64,000 nt of DNA, taken from RYN-122 sp963761655 (GTDB taxonomy: Bacteria > Actinomycetota > Actinomycetes > Mycobacteriales > SCTD01). Each line of letters starts with the position of its first letter. Position 1 is the stretch's first letter. A model generated the notes under the pieces. That model was not told where the DNA came from. It saw only the letters and a program-made list of their open reading frames with translations, and did no database searches. Shown one piece after another: positions 20,081-27,873 of this stretch. The position numbers and the translations under genes are program-made. The stretch spans positions 310,001 through 374,000 of the forward strand of contig CAVXHI010000002.1 of the NCBI GenBank assembly GCA_963761655.1. The letters are read 5' to 3'.

Positions 20081-20858
20081 TCAGCCGCCGAACAGGTCCG
20101 ACAGGGCCTCGCCCAGGGCGTAGACGAAGAGGGCCACGACGGCGATCAGGCTGGTGCCCGCGGCGAACGGCACGGTGACGGTGGCGCGGACCCGCGCGAC
20201 CAGCAGCCCGACGACGGCGGCTCCCAGCACTGCCAGCCCGCGGAAGGGGCTCAGTCCCGCGGTGCTCAGCAGCGCGAGGAGCACCAGGGGGAGACCGAAG
20301 GACGCGGCGGACGTCACCGAGCCGACGGCGAGGCGCACGACGGCGGCACCGGGCTGCCCGACGACCAGCCTCTGGGGCACGCGGGCGAGGGCGGATCCCA
20401 GGGCGAGGAGCAGGGCCACGGCGAGGGCGACGAGCCCCCCGGGCAGCCGGTCCCGGTCCGCGGTGGGGAGGGGCTCTCCGACCGGGACCGTCAGGGCCGA
20501 CGGGGAGGGCGGGGCGGGCGGGAGCGGGCGCAGCGAGGGCAGGTCGGGCGCCCGCACGTCCGGCGGTCCGGGCAGGACGGCCGGCGTCGGCAGGTCGCGC
20601 AGCGGTGGGGGCCCGCTCGGGAAGGGCAGGTCGAGGGGAGACGACACGGGCTCGTCGGCCGGCTGCGGCTCCTCGGACGGCAGCGGCAGCTCCGACGGGG
20701 AGGGCTGCGAGGTAGGGAAGGCCGGGGACGGGGAGGGCTGCGGCAGTCGGGGAGGTCCTCGGGGACGGTGACGGCAGCGGCAGGGCGGCCGCGGCCGGAC
20801 CCGTGCCGAGGACGGCGAGACCGACCAGCGCCACCACGCCCTCTCGGCACCTGCCCAC
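20081..20858 (-). CDS. Secreted/membrane Pro-Ser-rich protein, frameshifted
   Basis: The GTG at 20856-20858 opens a signal-peptide-like segment (VGRCREGVVALVGLAVLGTG, then PAAAALP). A Pro/Ser-rich linker is entered in that frame and continues in the next frame (LPQPSPSPAFPTSQPSPSELP onward). About four hydrophobic segments follow (LVALAVALLLALGSALA, FGLPLVLLALLS, LAVLGAAVVGLLVARV, SLIAVVALFVYAL). The two halves are joined only if one base is gained or lost near 20750. The protein resembles actinomycete envelope proteins with a low-complexity exported stalk; no family is recognised. It is divergent from miaB and convergent with the MshC-like gene. Confidence 0.55.
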
Positions 20859-20944
20859 GCGTCCGCCTCCTCGCCGCCGGGGAGGCGGCGCCGGTCGGAC
20901 TCTACGAGCGCGTCGGCCGCCCGGCACGACCTAGGCTGGAGCCC

Positions 20945-22397
20945 GTGAGCAGCCGCACCTACGAGGTGCGCACCTACGGGTGCCAGATGAACGTGCACGA
21001 CTAGCGAGCGCATCAGCGGCCTGCTCGACGAGGCCGGCTACGTCCCCGCGCAGACCGGCAGCACGCCCGACGTCGTCGTGTTCAACACCTGCGCGGTCCG
21101 CGAGAACGCCGACAACCGGCTCTACGGCAACCTCGGCCACCTCAAGCCGGTCAAGGACAGCCACCCCGGGATGCAGATCGCGGTCGGGGGGTGCCTCGCG
21201 CAGAAGGACCAGGCGACGATCGTCGCAAAGGCCCCGCACGTCGACGTCGTCTTCGGCACGCACAACGTCGGGTCGCTGCCCGTCCTGCTCGAGCGCGCCC
21301 GGGTCGAGCAGCAGTCGCAGGTGGAGCTGTTGGAGTCGCTCGAGGTCTTCCCGTCGACGCTGCCGGCCCGCCGCGAGTCCACGTACAGCGCCTGGGTCAG
21401 CATCTCCGTGGGCTGCGACAACACCTGCACCTTCTGCATCGTCCCCTCCCTGCGCGGCAAGGAGGAGGACCGCCGTCCGGGCGACGTCCTGCGCGAGGTC
21501 GAGGTCCTCGCCGCGCAGGGCGTGCTCGAGGTGACGCTGCTCGGGCAGAACGTCAACTCCTACGGCCGCTCCTTCGGTGACCGCGAGGCCTTCGGCAAGC
21601 TGCTCCGGGCGGTCGGCGCCGTCGACGGGATCGAGCGGGTCCGCTTCACCAGCCCGCACCCCCGCGACTTCACCGACGACGTCGTCGACGCCATGGCCGA
21701 GACGCCCGCCGTCTGCCCGAGCCTGCACATGCCGCTGCAGTCCGGCTCCGACGCCGTCCTCAAGGCCATGCGCCGCAGCTACCGGTCCGAGCGCTTCCTC
21801 GCGATCCTCGACCGCGTGCGCCAGGGCGTGCCCGACGCCGCCATCACCACGGACGTCATCGTCGGGTTCCCGGGCGAGACCGACGCCGACTTCGAGGAGA
21901 CCCTCCGGGTGGTGGAGGCGTCCCGGTTCTCCGGCGCGTTCACCTTCCAGTACTCGCCCCGGCCCGGGACCCCGGCCGCGACCTACGGCGCCCAGGTCCC
22001 GCCGGAGGTCGTCAAGGAGCGGTACGGGCGGCTCGCCGCGCTCCAGGACCGGATCACCGCCGCCGGGATGCAGGACCAGGTCGGCCGGACCGTCGAGGTG
22101 CTGGTCAACGAGGGCGGCAAGAAGGACGCCCCCGGCCGCCTCACCGGCCGCGCCCGCGACAGCCGCCTCGTGCACCTGGCTGCCGCCGACGGCGTCCGTC
22201 CGGGTGACGTCGTCGAGACCGTCGTGACCGGTGCCGGGCCGCACTACCTGCTCGGCGAGGGCCCGCTCCTGTCGCACCGCCGGACGACGGCGGGCGACGC
22301 CTGGGAGGCCCGCACGACGACGCGCACCCCCGGGGTGTCCCTCGGCATGCCGTCCGTGGGCATGCCGGCCCCCGTCCCGGCGGGCGTCTGCGGCTGA
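20945..22397 (+). CDS. miaB: tRNA-2-methylthio-N6-dimethylallyladenosine synthase (frameshifted near N-terminus)
   Basis: A radical-SAM methylthiotransferase that adds the 2-methylthio group to isopentenyl-A37 of tRNA. The UPF0004 domain starts RTYEVRTYGCQMNVHD, with further cluster cysteines in FNTC and GGCLAQ. The radical-SAM motif CDNTCTFC, then LGQNVNSYG and LQSGSD, and a C-terminal TRAM domain (GRTVEVLVNEGG) follow. After VHD the frame hits TAG (21002-21004); removing one T at 21002 restores SERISGLLDEAGYVP and the full protein. As written, the first cluster Cys is cut off from the rest. miaA, the preceding enzyme in the pathway, lies 2.2 kb downstream. Confidence 0.9.
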
Positions 22398-22432
22398 CGG
22401 TCGCCGCCTCCTGCTCCTGCTCCTGCACCGGT

Positions 22433-22494
22433 TGATCGACGGAGTCTGAGACAGCGTCCCGGGACTCGAGCGCTGTCCCAGCCTCCGTCGATCA
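22433..22494. repeat. 62-bp palindromic repeat, copy 2
   Basis: The left arm 22433-22458 is identical to that of copy 1 (TGATCGACGGA, then TGAGACAGCGTC). The loop is 22459-22468, and the right arm 22469-22494 ends TCCGTCGATCA with a few substitutions (CTGTCCCA instead of CTGTCTCA). It lies 35 bp after the miaB stop and ends 9 bp before the first possible start of the AbiEi/DUF559-like gene. Confidence 0.9.
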
Positions 22495-22503
22495 CGGGCC
22501 CGG

Positions 22504-23541
22504 GTGCGTCCACAGCTCGCTGCGGCGTCCACACCCGGCATTGCCGCGCACACCGGCGAGTGCCTGACGACGTCTGCTGCGGGCGTGCGCTCCTCGACCG
22601 AAGCCCGCCTCGCCCCTGTCCTGGCCCACGACGTCGTGACGCGGGCCCAGCTGTCGGCTGCCGGCGCGGACCCCTGGCTGATCGACCGGGAGGTGCGCGC
22701 TGGCCGGTGGACCCGGCTGTTCCCCGGCGTCGTGCTGACCTCCGACGGCTCCCCGACGGAGGCCCAGCTGGTCCGCGCGTGCCTCCTGGCCGGCGGCCCG
22801 GCCGCGGCCGTGACGGGCGCTGCGGCGTGCCGGCTGCACGGTCTGCGCGACGTCCCGGACGGCGGACCGGTGGACCTGTTGGTCCCGGTGCAGCGCCGTC
22901 TCGCGGTCCCGGACGGCGTCCGCCTACGGCGCACGGTCCACGACCACGACGTCCCGCTGAGCCGGGTGAGCGGTCTGCGGGTCGTCGAGGTGGAGCAGGC
23001 GGTGGTCGACACGACGCTGCGCTGCCCGCGGCTGCAGGACGTCCGCGCACTCGTGCTCGCGGCTGTCGCGGACCGGCGGGCCGACCCTGCCCGCCTGCAG
23101 GTCCTGCTCGACCGGGCGCCACGACGCGGCAGCGCCCACCTGCGCCGGGCTCTGCTCGACGCCCGGCGTGGTGCTGCGTCGGCACCCGAGGCCGAGCTCG
23201 TCGACCTGCTCGGTCCCCTCGCCCGCACCGCCCGGCTCGAGCTGCTGGTGAACGCCGAGGTGCTGCGCGACGGCGGGCTCGTGGCCTGCGTCGACGTCGT
23301 GCTCGGGCGACGGGTCGGCGTGGAGGTGGACAGCCTCCGGCACCACGGCAGCGGTCGGGACCTCGAGGCGACGCTGCGGCGGCACGACCGCGTCACGCGC
23401 AGTGGTCTGCCGCTGGTGCACGTGACGCCGTGGGCTGTCCGGCACCGCCCGGAGGAGGTGCTGCGCCTGGTGCACGACGCCCTCGTCACGGCCGTCGCGC
23501 TGCCGGCCGACGTCGTCCTCCGGGCCCGCCCTGCCCCTTGA
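22504..23541 (+). CDS. AbiEi-like / DUF559-type protein bracketed by palindromic repeats
   Basis: Up to 345 residues (GTG 22504; a second in-frame GTG at 22585 is equally possible). The N-terminal part HDVVTRAQLSAAGADPWLI and GRWTRLFPGVVLT is the winged-helix fold of AbiEi-type antitoxin-like proteins. The last 80 or so residues (VDVVLGRRVGVEVDSLRHHG, then LEATLRRHDRV and LPLVHVTPWAV) resemble the DUF559/Vsr-like PD-(D/E)xK nuclease fold. This combination is widespread in actinomycetes, often as a solitary gene. No AbiEii-type toxin gene is adjacent, so an antitoxin role is unsupported. The stop codon TGA (23539-23541) is also the first three bases of repeat copy 3. Confidence 0.7.
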   Translation: MRPQLAAASTPGIAAHTGECLTTSAAGVRSSTEARLAPVLAHDVVTRAQLSAAGADPWLIDREVRAGRWTRLFPGVVLTSDGSPTEAQLVRACLLAGGPAAAVTGAAACRLHGLRDVPDGGPVDLLVPVQRRLAVPDGVRLRRTVHDHDVPLSRVSGLRVVEVEQAVVDTTLRCPRLQDVRALVLAAVADRRADPARLQVLLDRAPRRGSAHLRRALLDARRGAASAPEAELVDLLGPLARTARLELLVNAEVLRDGGLVACVDVVLGRRVGVEVDSLRHHGSGRDLEATLRRHDRVTRSGLPLVHVTPWAVRHRPEEVLRLVHDALVTAVALPADVVLRARPAP

Positions 23542-23600
23542 TCGACGGAAGGTGAGACAGCGCCCGCCGCTCCGGGCGCTGTCTCAGGTTCCGTCGATCA
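23539..23600. repeat. 62-bp palindromic repeat, copy 3
   Basis: The left arm is 23539-23564 (TGATCGACGGA, then TGAGACAGCGCC), the loop 23565-23574, and the right arm 23575-23600 (GGCGCTGTCTCA, ending TCCGTCGATCA). The outermost change from CGTC to CGCC is matched by GGCG on the other arm, a compensatory change that keeps the stem paired. It lies between convergent genes: it overlaps the AbiEi-like stop and ends 16 bp before the cold-shock-domain gene's stop. Confidence 0.9.
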
Positions 23601-23616
23601 ACGCCCAGTAGCGCCC

Positions 23617-24519
23617 CTACAGCAGCTCGACCTTGTCGGCCTGCGGACCGCGGTCGCTCTGCCGGACGCCGAACCGCACCCGCTGCCCCTGCTCGAGCCC
23701 GGGCAGGCCGTCCAGCACCGAGACGTGGACGAACAGGTCGGGGCCGCCGTCGTCGGGCGTGACGAAGCCGAAGCCGCGCTCGGCGTCGTACCGGGCGACG
23801 ACGCCCTCCCCGCCGCGCGACGACGACACCGGCGCCGGGGCAGAGGGGGCAGCAGCGTCGCCCTCGCTGACGAGCGCGACGTCGCGGGCCTGCGGGCCGC
23901 GGTCGCTGGCGGCGGTCTCGAAGGCGACCCGGTCGCCGGGCGCCAGGTAGAGCAGCCCCTCGACCAGCGCGCGGACGTGCACGAAGACGTCGTCGCCGCC
24001 GGCGTCGGGGGTGATGAAGCCGAAGCCCTTGCCCTCGTCGTACCAGGTGACCGTGCCGTCGGCGCCGTCCTCGGACACGACCGGGGCGGTGCCGAGCGGG
24101 AGGGCGTTCGTGGCCTGCGGGCCCTTCTCGCCGGGCTCGACGAGGAACGCCACCCGCTGCCCGGCGGCCAGCACGCCACCGGTGACGAGGGCGCTCGAGT
24201 GCACGAAGACGTCGGGCCCGCCGCCCTCGGGGGTGGCGAAGCCGTAGCCCTTGGCGGGCTCGTACCAGGTGACGGTGCCGAGCACGCCGAGGGCGGCGTC
24301 GGGAGCGACGTCGCCGACGACGCGCACCTCGAGCGCCTGGGGCCCGCGCGGGCCCTCGCCGACCTCGAACTGCACCTCCTGGCCCTCCTTGAGCACCCGG
24401 GGGCCGCCGTCGGCGAGCACCTCGGAGGCGTGGACGAACAGGTCCTCCTCGCCCTCCGCGCGCGCGAGGAACCCGAAGCCCTTCGCGGTGTCGAACCAGC
24501 GGACGGTCCCGTGCGGCAC
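23617..24519 (-). CDS. Protein with four tandem cold-shock domains
   Basis: 300 residues made of four cold-shock (OB-fold) domains at about 4-68, 81-140, 155-216 and 239-300. Each carries RNP1 (KGFGF 13-17, KGYGF 90-94, KGFGF 164-168, RGFGF 248-252), RNP2 (LFVH 27-30, VFVH 104-107, VFVH 178-181, LFVH 262-265) and the closing GPQA. All four therefore keep the aromatic nucleic-acid-binding surface. Ordinary bacterial Csp proteins are single domains of about 67 residues. Repeats 1 and 2 are followed by short acidic linkers and repeat 3 by a Ser/Pro/Ala linker. It probably binds single-stranded RNA or DNA with high avidity. Divergent from miaA, 43 bp apart. Confidence 0.88.
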   Translation of the reverse strand: MPHGTVRWFDTAKGFGFLARAEGEEDLFVHASEVLADGGPRVLKEGQEVQFEVGEGPRGPQALEVRVVGDVAPDAALGVLGTVTWYEPAKGYGFATPEGGGPDVFVHSSALVTGGVLAAGQRVAFLVEPGEKGPQATNALPLGTAPVVSEDGADGTVTWYDEGKGFGFITPDAGGDDVFVHVRALVEGLLYLAPGDRVAFETAASDRGPQARDVALVSEGDAAAPSAPAPVSSSRGGEGVVARYDAERGFGFVTPDDGGPDLFVHVSVLDGLPGLEQGQRVRFGVRQSDRGPQADKVELL

Positions 24520-24562
24520 GGCAGTACTCCAGACGTGGGGGATCCCAGCCTAGGGTCGCCGC

Positions 24563-25444
24563 GTGTCCCTGCCCCCCGTCTGGGCCGTCGTCGGCCCGAC
24601 CGCGGCGGGCAAGTCCGACCTCGGCGTCGCGCTGGCGCAGGCCCTCGGCGGCGAGGTGGTCAACGCCGACTCGATGCAGCTGTACCGCGGGATGGACATC
24701 GGGACGGCGAAGCTGACGGGGAAGGAGCAGCAGGGTGTCCCGCACCACCTGCTCGACGTCCGCGACGTCAGCTGGACCGCGACCGCCGCGGAGTACCAGG
24801 CGATGGCGCGTGCCGTCGTGGACGACCTGCGGGCCCGGGGCGTCGTCCCGGTGCTGGTCGGGGGGAGCGGGCTGTACCTGCGGGCGGCGCTGGACACGCT
24901 GGACTTCCCCGGGACGGACGCGGCGCTGCGGGCCGCGCTGGAGGCCTCCTTGCTGGAGGAGGGCCCGGAGCGGCTGCACGCCCGGCTGGCTGCGCTGGAC
25001 CCCGCGGCGGCGTCCCGGATCGAGCCGTCGAACGGACGCCGGACCGTGCGTGCGCTCGAGGTCGTGACCCTGACCGGCGCGATGCCCGGGGAGCTGACGA
25101 CGTACGAGGAGCACTACCCGACGACGTACGTCGGGGTCGACCGCGACGACCTCGCCGCCCGGGTGGGCGTGCGGGTCGACCGGATGTGGGAGGCGGGGCT
25201 GGTGGAGGAGGTGCGCGCCCTCGGGGCTCTGGGCGAGACGGCGTCGAGGGCGCTCGGGTACGCCCAGGTCCTGGCCTGGCAGGAGGGGCTGCTCGCCGAC
25301 CCGGTGGAGGAGACGAAGACGCGGACGAGGCGGTTCGTGAAGCGGCAGCGGGCCTGGTTCCGGCGCGACCCGAGGGTCGGCTGGCTGGACGCCCGGCAGC
25401 CGGACCTGCTCGGCGCAGCGCTACGGGCTGGTCACACCGGGTAG
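24563..25444 (+). CDS. miaA: tRNA dimethylallyltransferase
   Basis: 293 residues (GTG start). The P-loop is GPTAAGKS (11-18), followed by NADSMQLYRGMDIGTAK, VPHHLLDVRD, VLVGGSGLYLRA and the C-terminal FVKRQRAWFRRDPRVGW, all typical MiaA elements. It transfers the dimethylallyl group to N6 of A37 in tRNAs reading UNN codons, creating the substrate of MiaB encoded upstream. The frame is intact. A gene for an EAL-domain protein separates it from dapF. Confidence 0.95.
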   Translation: MSLPPVWAVVGPTAAGKSDLGVALAQALGGEVVNADSMQLYRGMDIGTAKLTGKEQQGVPHHLLDVRDVSWTATAAEYQAMARAVVDDLRARGVVPVLVGGSGLYLRAALDTLDFPGTDAALRAALEASLLEEGPERLHARLAALDPAAASRIEPSNGRRTVRALEVVTLTGAMPGELTTYEEHYPTTYVGVDRDDLAARVGVRVDRMWEAGLVEEVRALGALGETASRALGYAQVLAWQEGLLADPVEETKTRTRRFVKRQRAWFRRDPRVGWLDARQPDLLGAALRAGHTG

Positions 25445-25502
25445 TCACAGATGGCCCGGGGCGGTCATGGCACCAGACCTCCGGCAGGCCGATGCTCCTT
25501 GC

Positions 25503-26348
25503 ATGACCACCGCCACCGCACCCCTTGTCGCCCGGGTCGCCGAGCTGGACACCGCCGACGGCACGCTCGAGCTGCTCTACCAGCCCGAGGTGGAGCTCGC
25601 GACCGGCGCCATCGTGGCGATGGAGGGCCTGCTGCGCTGGCACACCCAGGACCTCGGCGTCCTGGCGCCCCCCGCCTTCTTCTCGCAGGCCGAGCAGGCC
25701 GGGCAGATGCCCGCGATCGGCGCGTGGGTCCTGGAGGCCGGTGCGGCCGAGGCGGCCGCCTGGCAGACCCTGCGGGGCGGCGCCCGCCAGCTGCGCCTCA
25801 ACGTCACGACCTCCCAGCTGCGGGACCCCGGCTTCGCCGACCTCGTCAGCGGCGTCGTCGCGGCCCACCGCCTGCCGGTCGGCGCGCTGGGCCTCGAGGT
25901 CAGCGAGCAGACCCTGCAGGACCTCGGCGACGACGGCCCCGGCATCCTCACCGAGCTGCGCGCCACCGGCGTCGCCCTCGCCGTCGACGACACCTCCTTC
26001 TACGCCACCCTCGCCGTCATCGAGCACCTCCCCGTCGACGTCGTCAAGCTCGGCCAGCGCCACGTCCGCGGGATCGACGGCCGCGACGCCGCCCTCGTCG
26101 AGACGCTGGTGACCCGGGCCCACGCCCGCGGCCTCGTCGTCGTGGCGGAGGGCGTCGAGACCTGGGGTGAGGCCGTCCGGCTCACCGAGCTCGGCTGCGA
26201 CCGCGCCCACGGCTGGCTCTACGCGTCCGCGCAGCGCGGGGACAAGGCCCGCTGGCTGCTCGAGCAGGGCACCGGCTGGCGCGGCGCCGTCGTCGCTCCG
26301 GGCGTGACGGCACTGCCGTTCGTCCCCAGCCCGCGCGCGGCGGTCTGA
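25503..26348 (+). CDS. Stand-alone EAL-domain protein, probably degenerate
   Basis: 281 residues: one EAL domain with no sensory or GGDEF part. Compared with active c-di-GMP phosphodiesterases, the metal and catalytic set is largely kept: E41 (EGL for EAL), N100, E132, D162-D163, K182 and E216. The glutamine near the end is His236 (CDRAHGWLY instead of CDxxQGY). Loop 6, normally DDFGTGYSSL, reads DDTSFYATL and has lost both glycines. The protein may bind c-di-GMP or a partner rather than cleave it. It sits between miaA and dapF in what looks like one transcription unit. Confidence 0.85.
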   Translation: MTTATAPLVARVAELDTADGTLELLYQPEVELATGAIVAMEGLLRWHTQDLGVLAPPAFFSQAEQAGQMPAIGAWVLEAGAAEAAAWQTLRGGARQLRLNVTTSQLRDPGFADLVSGVVAAHRLPVGALGLEVSEQTLQDLGDDGPGILTELRATGVALAVDDTSFYATLAVIEHLPVDVVKLGQRHVRGIDGRDAALVETLVTRAHARGLVVVAEGVETWGEAVRLTELGCDRAHGWLYASAQRGDKARWLLEQGTGWRGAVVAPGVTALPFVPSPRAAV

Positions 26349-26364
26349 CGCCTAGGCTCGCCCC

Positions 26365-27126
26365 GTGGAGCTGACCTACCTCAAGGGGCACGGGACGGAG
26401 AACGACTTCGTCGTCCTGCCCGACCTCGAGGGCACCCTGCAGCTCACCCCCGACCTCGTCGCGCGGCTCTGCGACCGCCGGGCCGGCATCGGCGGCGACG
26501 GCGTCCTGCGCGTCGTCCCGACGAAGCTCGAGCCCTCGGCGTCCGGGGACGCCGACTTCTTCATGGACTACCGCAACGCCGACGGCTCGATCGCCGAGAT
26601 GTGCGGCAACGGCGTCCGCGTCTACGCCCGCTACCTCGTGCAGGCCGGCCTGGCCGAGCCCGGGTCGTTCGACCTCGCGACCCGGGGCGGCGTGAAGCAC
26701 GTCTTCGTCGAGGACGACGTCGTGACCGTCGACATGGGGCTGGCCGTCGTGGGGGAGCCGGTGCTCGTCGACGGCGTCGTCGCGACGTCGGTCGACATGG
26801 GCAACCCGCACGCCGTCGTCCACCAGGCGCCGCCCGCCGTGCTCGACCCGGACCGCAAGGACCTCAACGTCGAGTACGTCGAGGAGCTCGGCCCGACCCA
26901 CCTGCGCATGCGCGTGCACGAGCGCGGCGTCGGCGAGACCCGCTCCTGCGGCACCGGCGCGTGCGCGGCGGTCGTGGCCCACGTCCTGCGGACCGCGGAG
27001 CCGCGCGGGACGGCGTACGACGTCGACGTGCCGGGCGGGCGGCTCCAGGTCACGTGGCAGGAGGACGGCCACGTCCTGCTCGCGGGCCCGGCGGTCATCG
27101 TGGCGACCGGGACGGCGTTCCTGTGA
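26365..27126 (+). CDS. dapF: Diaminopimelate epimerase
   Basis: 253 residues. It interconverts LL- and meso-diaminopimelate for lysine and peptidoglycan synthesis. The two catalytic cysteines are C80 (AEMCGNGVR) and C195 (SCGTGACA). Substrate-binding segments GTENDFVV, YRNADGS and MGNPHAVV are present. It is somewhat shorter than the usual 270-290 residues, but the whole fold is represented. Its stop overlaps the start of the next gene by 4 bases. Confidence 0.95.
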   Translation: MELTYLKGHGTENDFVVLPDLEGTLQLTPDLVARLCDRRAGIGGDGVLRVVPTKLEPSASGDADFFMDYRNADGSIAEMCGNGVRVYARYLVQAGLAEPGSFDLATRGGVKHVFVEDDVVTVDMGLAVVGEPVLVDGVVATSVDMGNPHAVVHQAPPAVLDPDRKDLNVEYVEELGPTHLRMRVHERGVGETRSCGTGACAAVVAHVLRTAEPRGTAYDVDVPGGRLQVTWQEDGHVLLAGPAVIVATGTAFL

Positions 27127-27848
27127 CGCCGGTCCTGGCCGTCAGGGGCCTCGCGGGGCCGGTCGGGAAGCTCGGCGGCGCGTGGATGTTCGACGCCGCG
27201 ACGGGCGCCCGCGGCGAGGAGCTCGGGCTGTCGACCTGGTCCTGGTACCACTGCGGCCGCGGCGGGGTGCTCGGGGACTCCGCCGACGTCGCGATCGCCG
27301 CCTTCGGGTTCTTCCCTCCCGCGCTGCAGCGCAAGGCCTGGGACCGCGGGGCGGCCGTCCTGCCCCCGGCCGAGATCGCCCGCGAGTACGCGCAGGCCTG
27401 CGCCGACTGGGGCGTCGCGCACCTGCCGGGGGAGGCCCGGCTCGTCGAGCTCCTGGGGCGCGTCCACGACGCCGCCCCGGTCATGGGGCTGCCGCTCTTC
27501 GCCGGCTGGCGCACGCTCGCCGCCACCGTCGAGACGACCGACGCCGGCCGCCTCGCCCTCGCTCTGCAGGTCGGCCGCGAGCTCCGCGGCGGGGCGCACC
27601 TGGTGGCCGTCGCCGCCCACGGCGTCGAGCCGCTGCAGGCCGTCGTGTCCGGGCGGTACGGCGTCGGGAACGCGTCGTTCTTCGGGTGGCCCGAGCCGTA
27701 CCCGCCCGCGGACGCCGCGAAGGAGCAGATGGCCGCGGCCGAGGCCATGACCGACCGGATCGTGGAGCCGGCGTACGCGGGCCTCTCGTCGTCCGAGCTC
27801 GAGGAGCTGGTGACCGGCGTGCGGGCCCTGAACTCCCGCGACACCTGA
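27123..27848 (+). CDS. SCO6745/SalK-like family protein
   Basis: 241 residues from a GTG overlapping the dapF stop. The pattern LAGPVGKLGGAWMFDAATGARGEELGL, then YHCGRGGVLG, FGFFPPALQRKAWD and PLFAGWRTL resembles the actinomycete SCO6745/SalK-like family, whose biochemical role is not established. An all-helical soluble protein is expected, and no signal peptide is seen. Translational coupling to dapF and proximity to hflX suggest a housekeeping setting. The family call rests on motif resemblance only. Confidence 0.6.
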   Translation: MTPVLAVRGLAGPVGKLGGAWMFDAATGARGEELGLSTWSWYHCGRGGVLGDSADVAIAAFGFFPPALQRKAWDRGAAVLPPAEIAREYAQACADWGVAHLPGEARLVELLGRVHDAAPVMGLPLFAGWRTLAATVETTDAGRLALALQVGRELRGGAHLVAVAAHGVEPLQAVVSGRYGVGNASFFGWPEPYPPADAAKEQMAAAEAMTDRIVEPAYAGLSSSELEELVTGVRALNSRDT

Positions 27849-27873
27849 GCGTCCCCGTGTCACGCTGGGCGGG

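Noticed and set aside
22504..23541. A type IV toxin-antitoxin operon
   Set aside because: No AbiEii-like nucleotidyltransferase toxin gene is adjacent; only the AbiEi-like winged helix is present.
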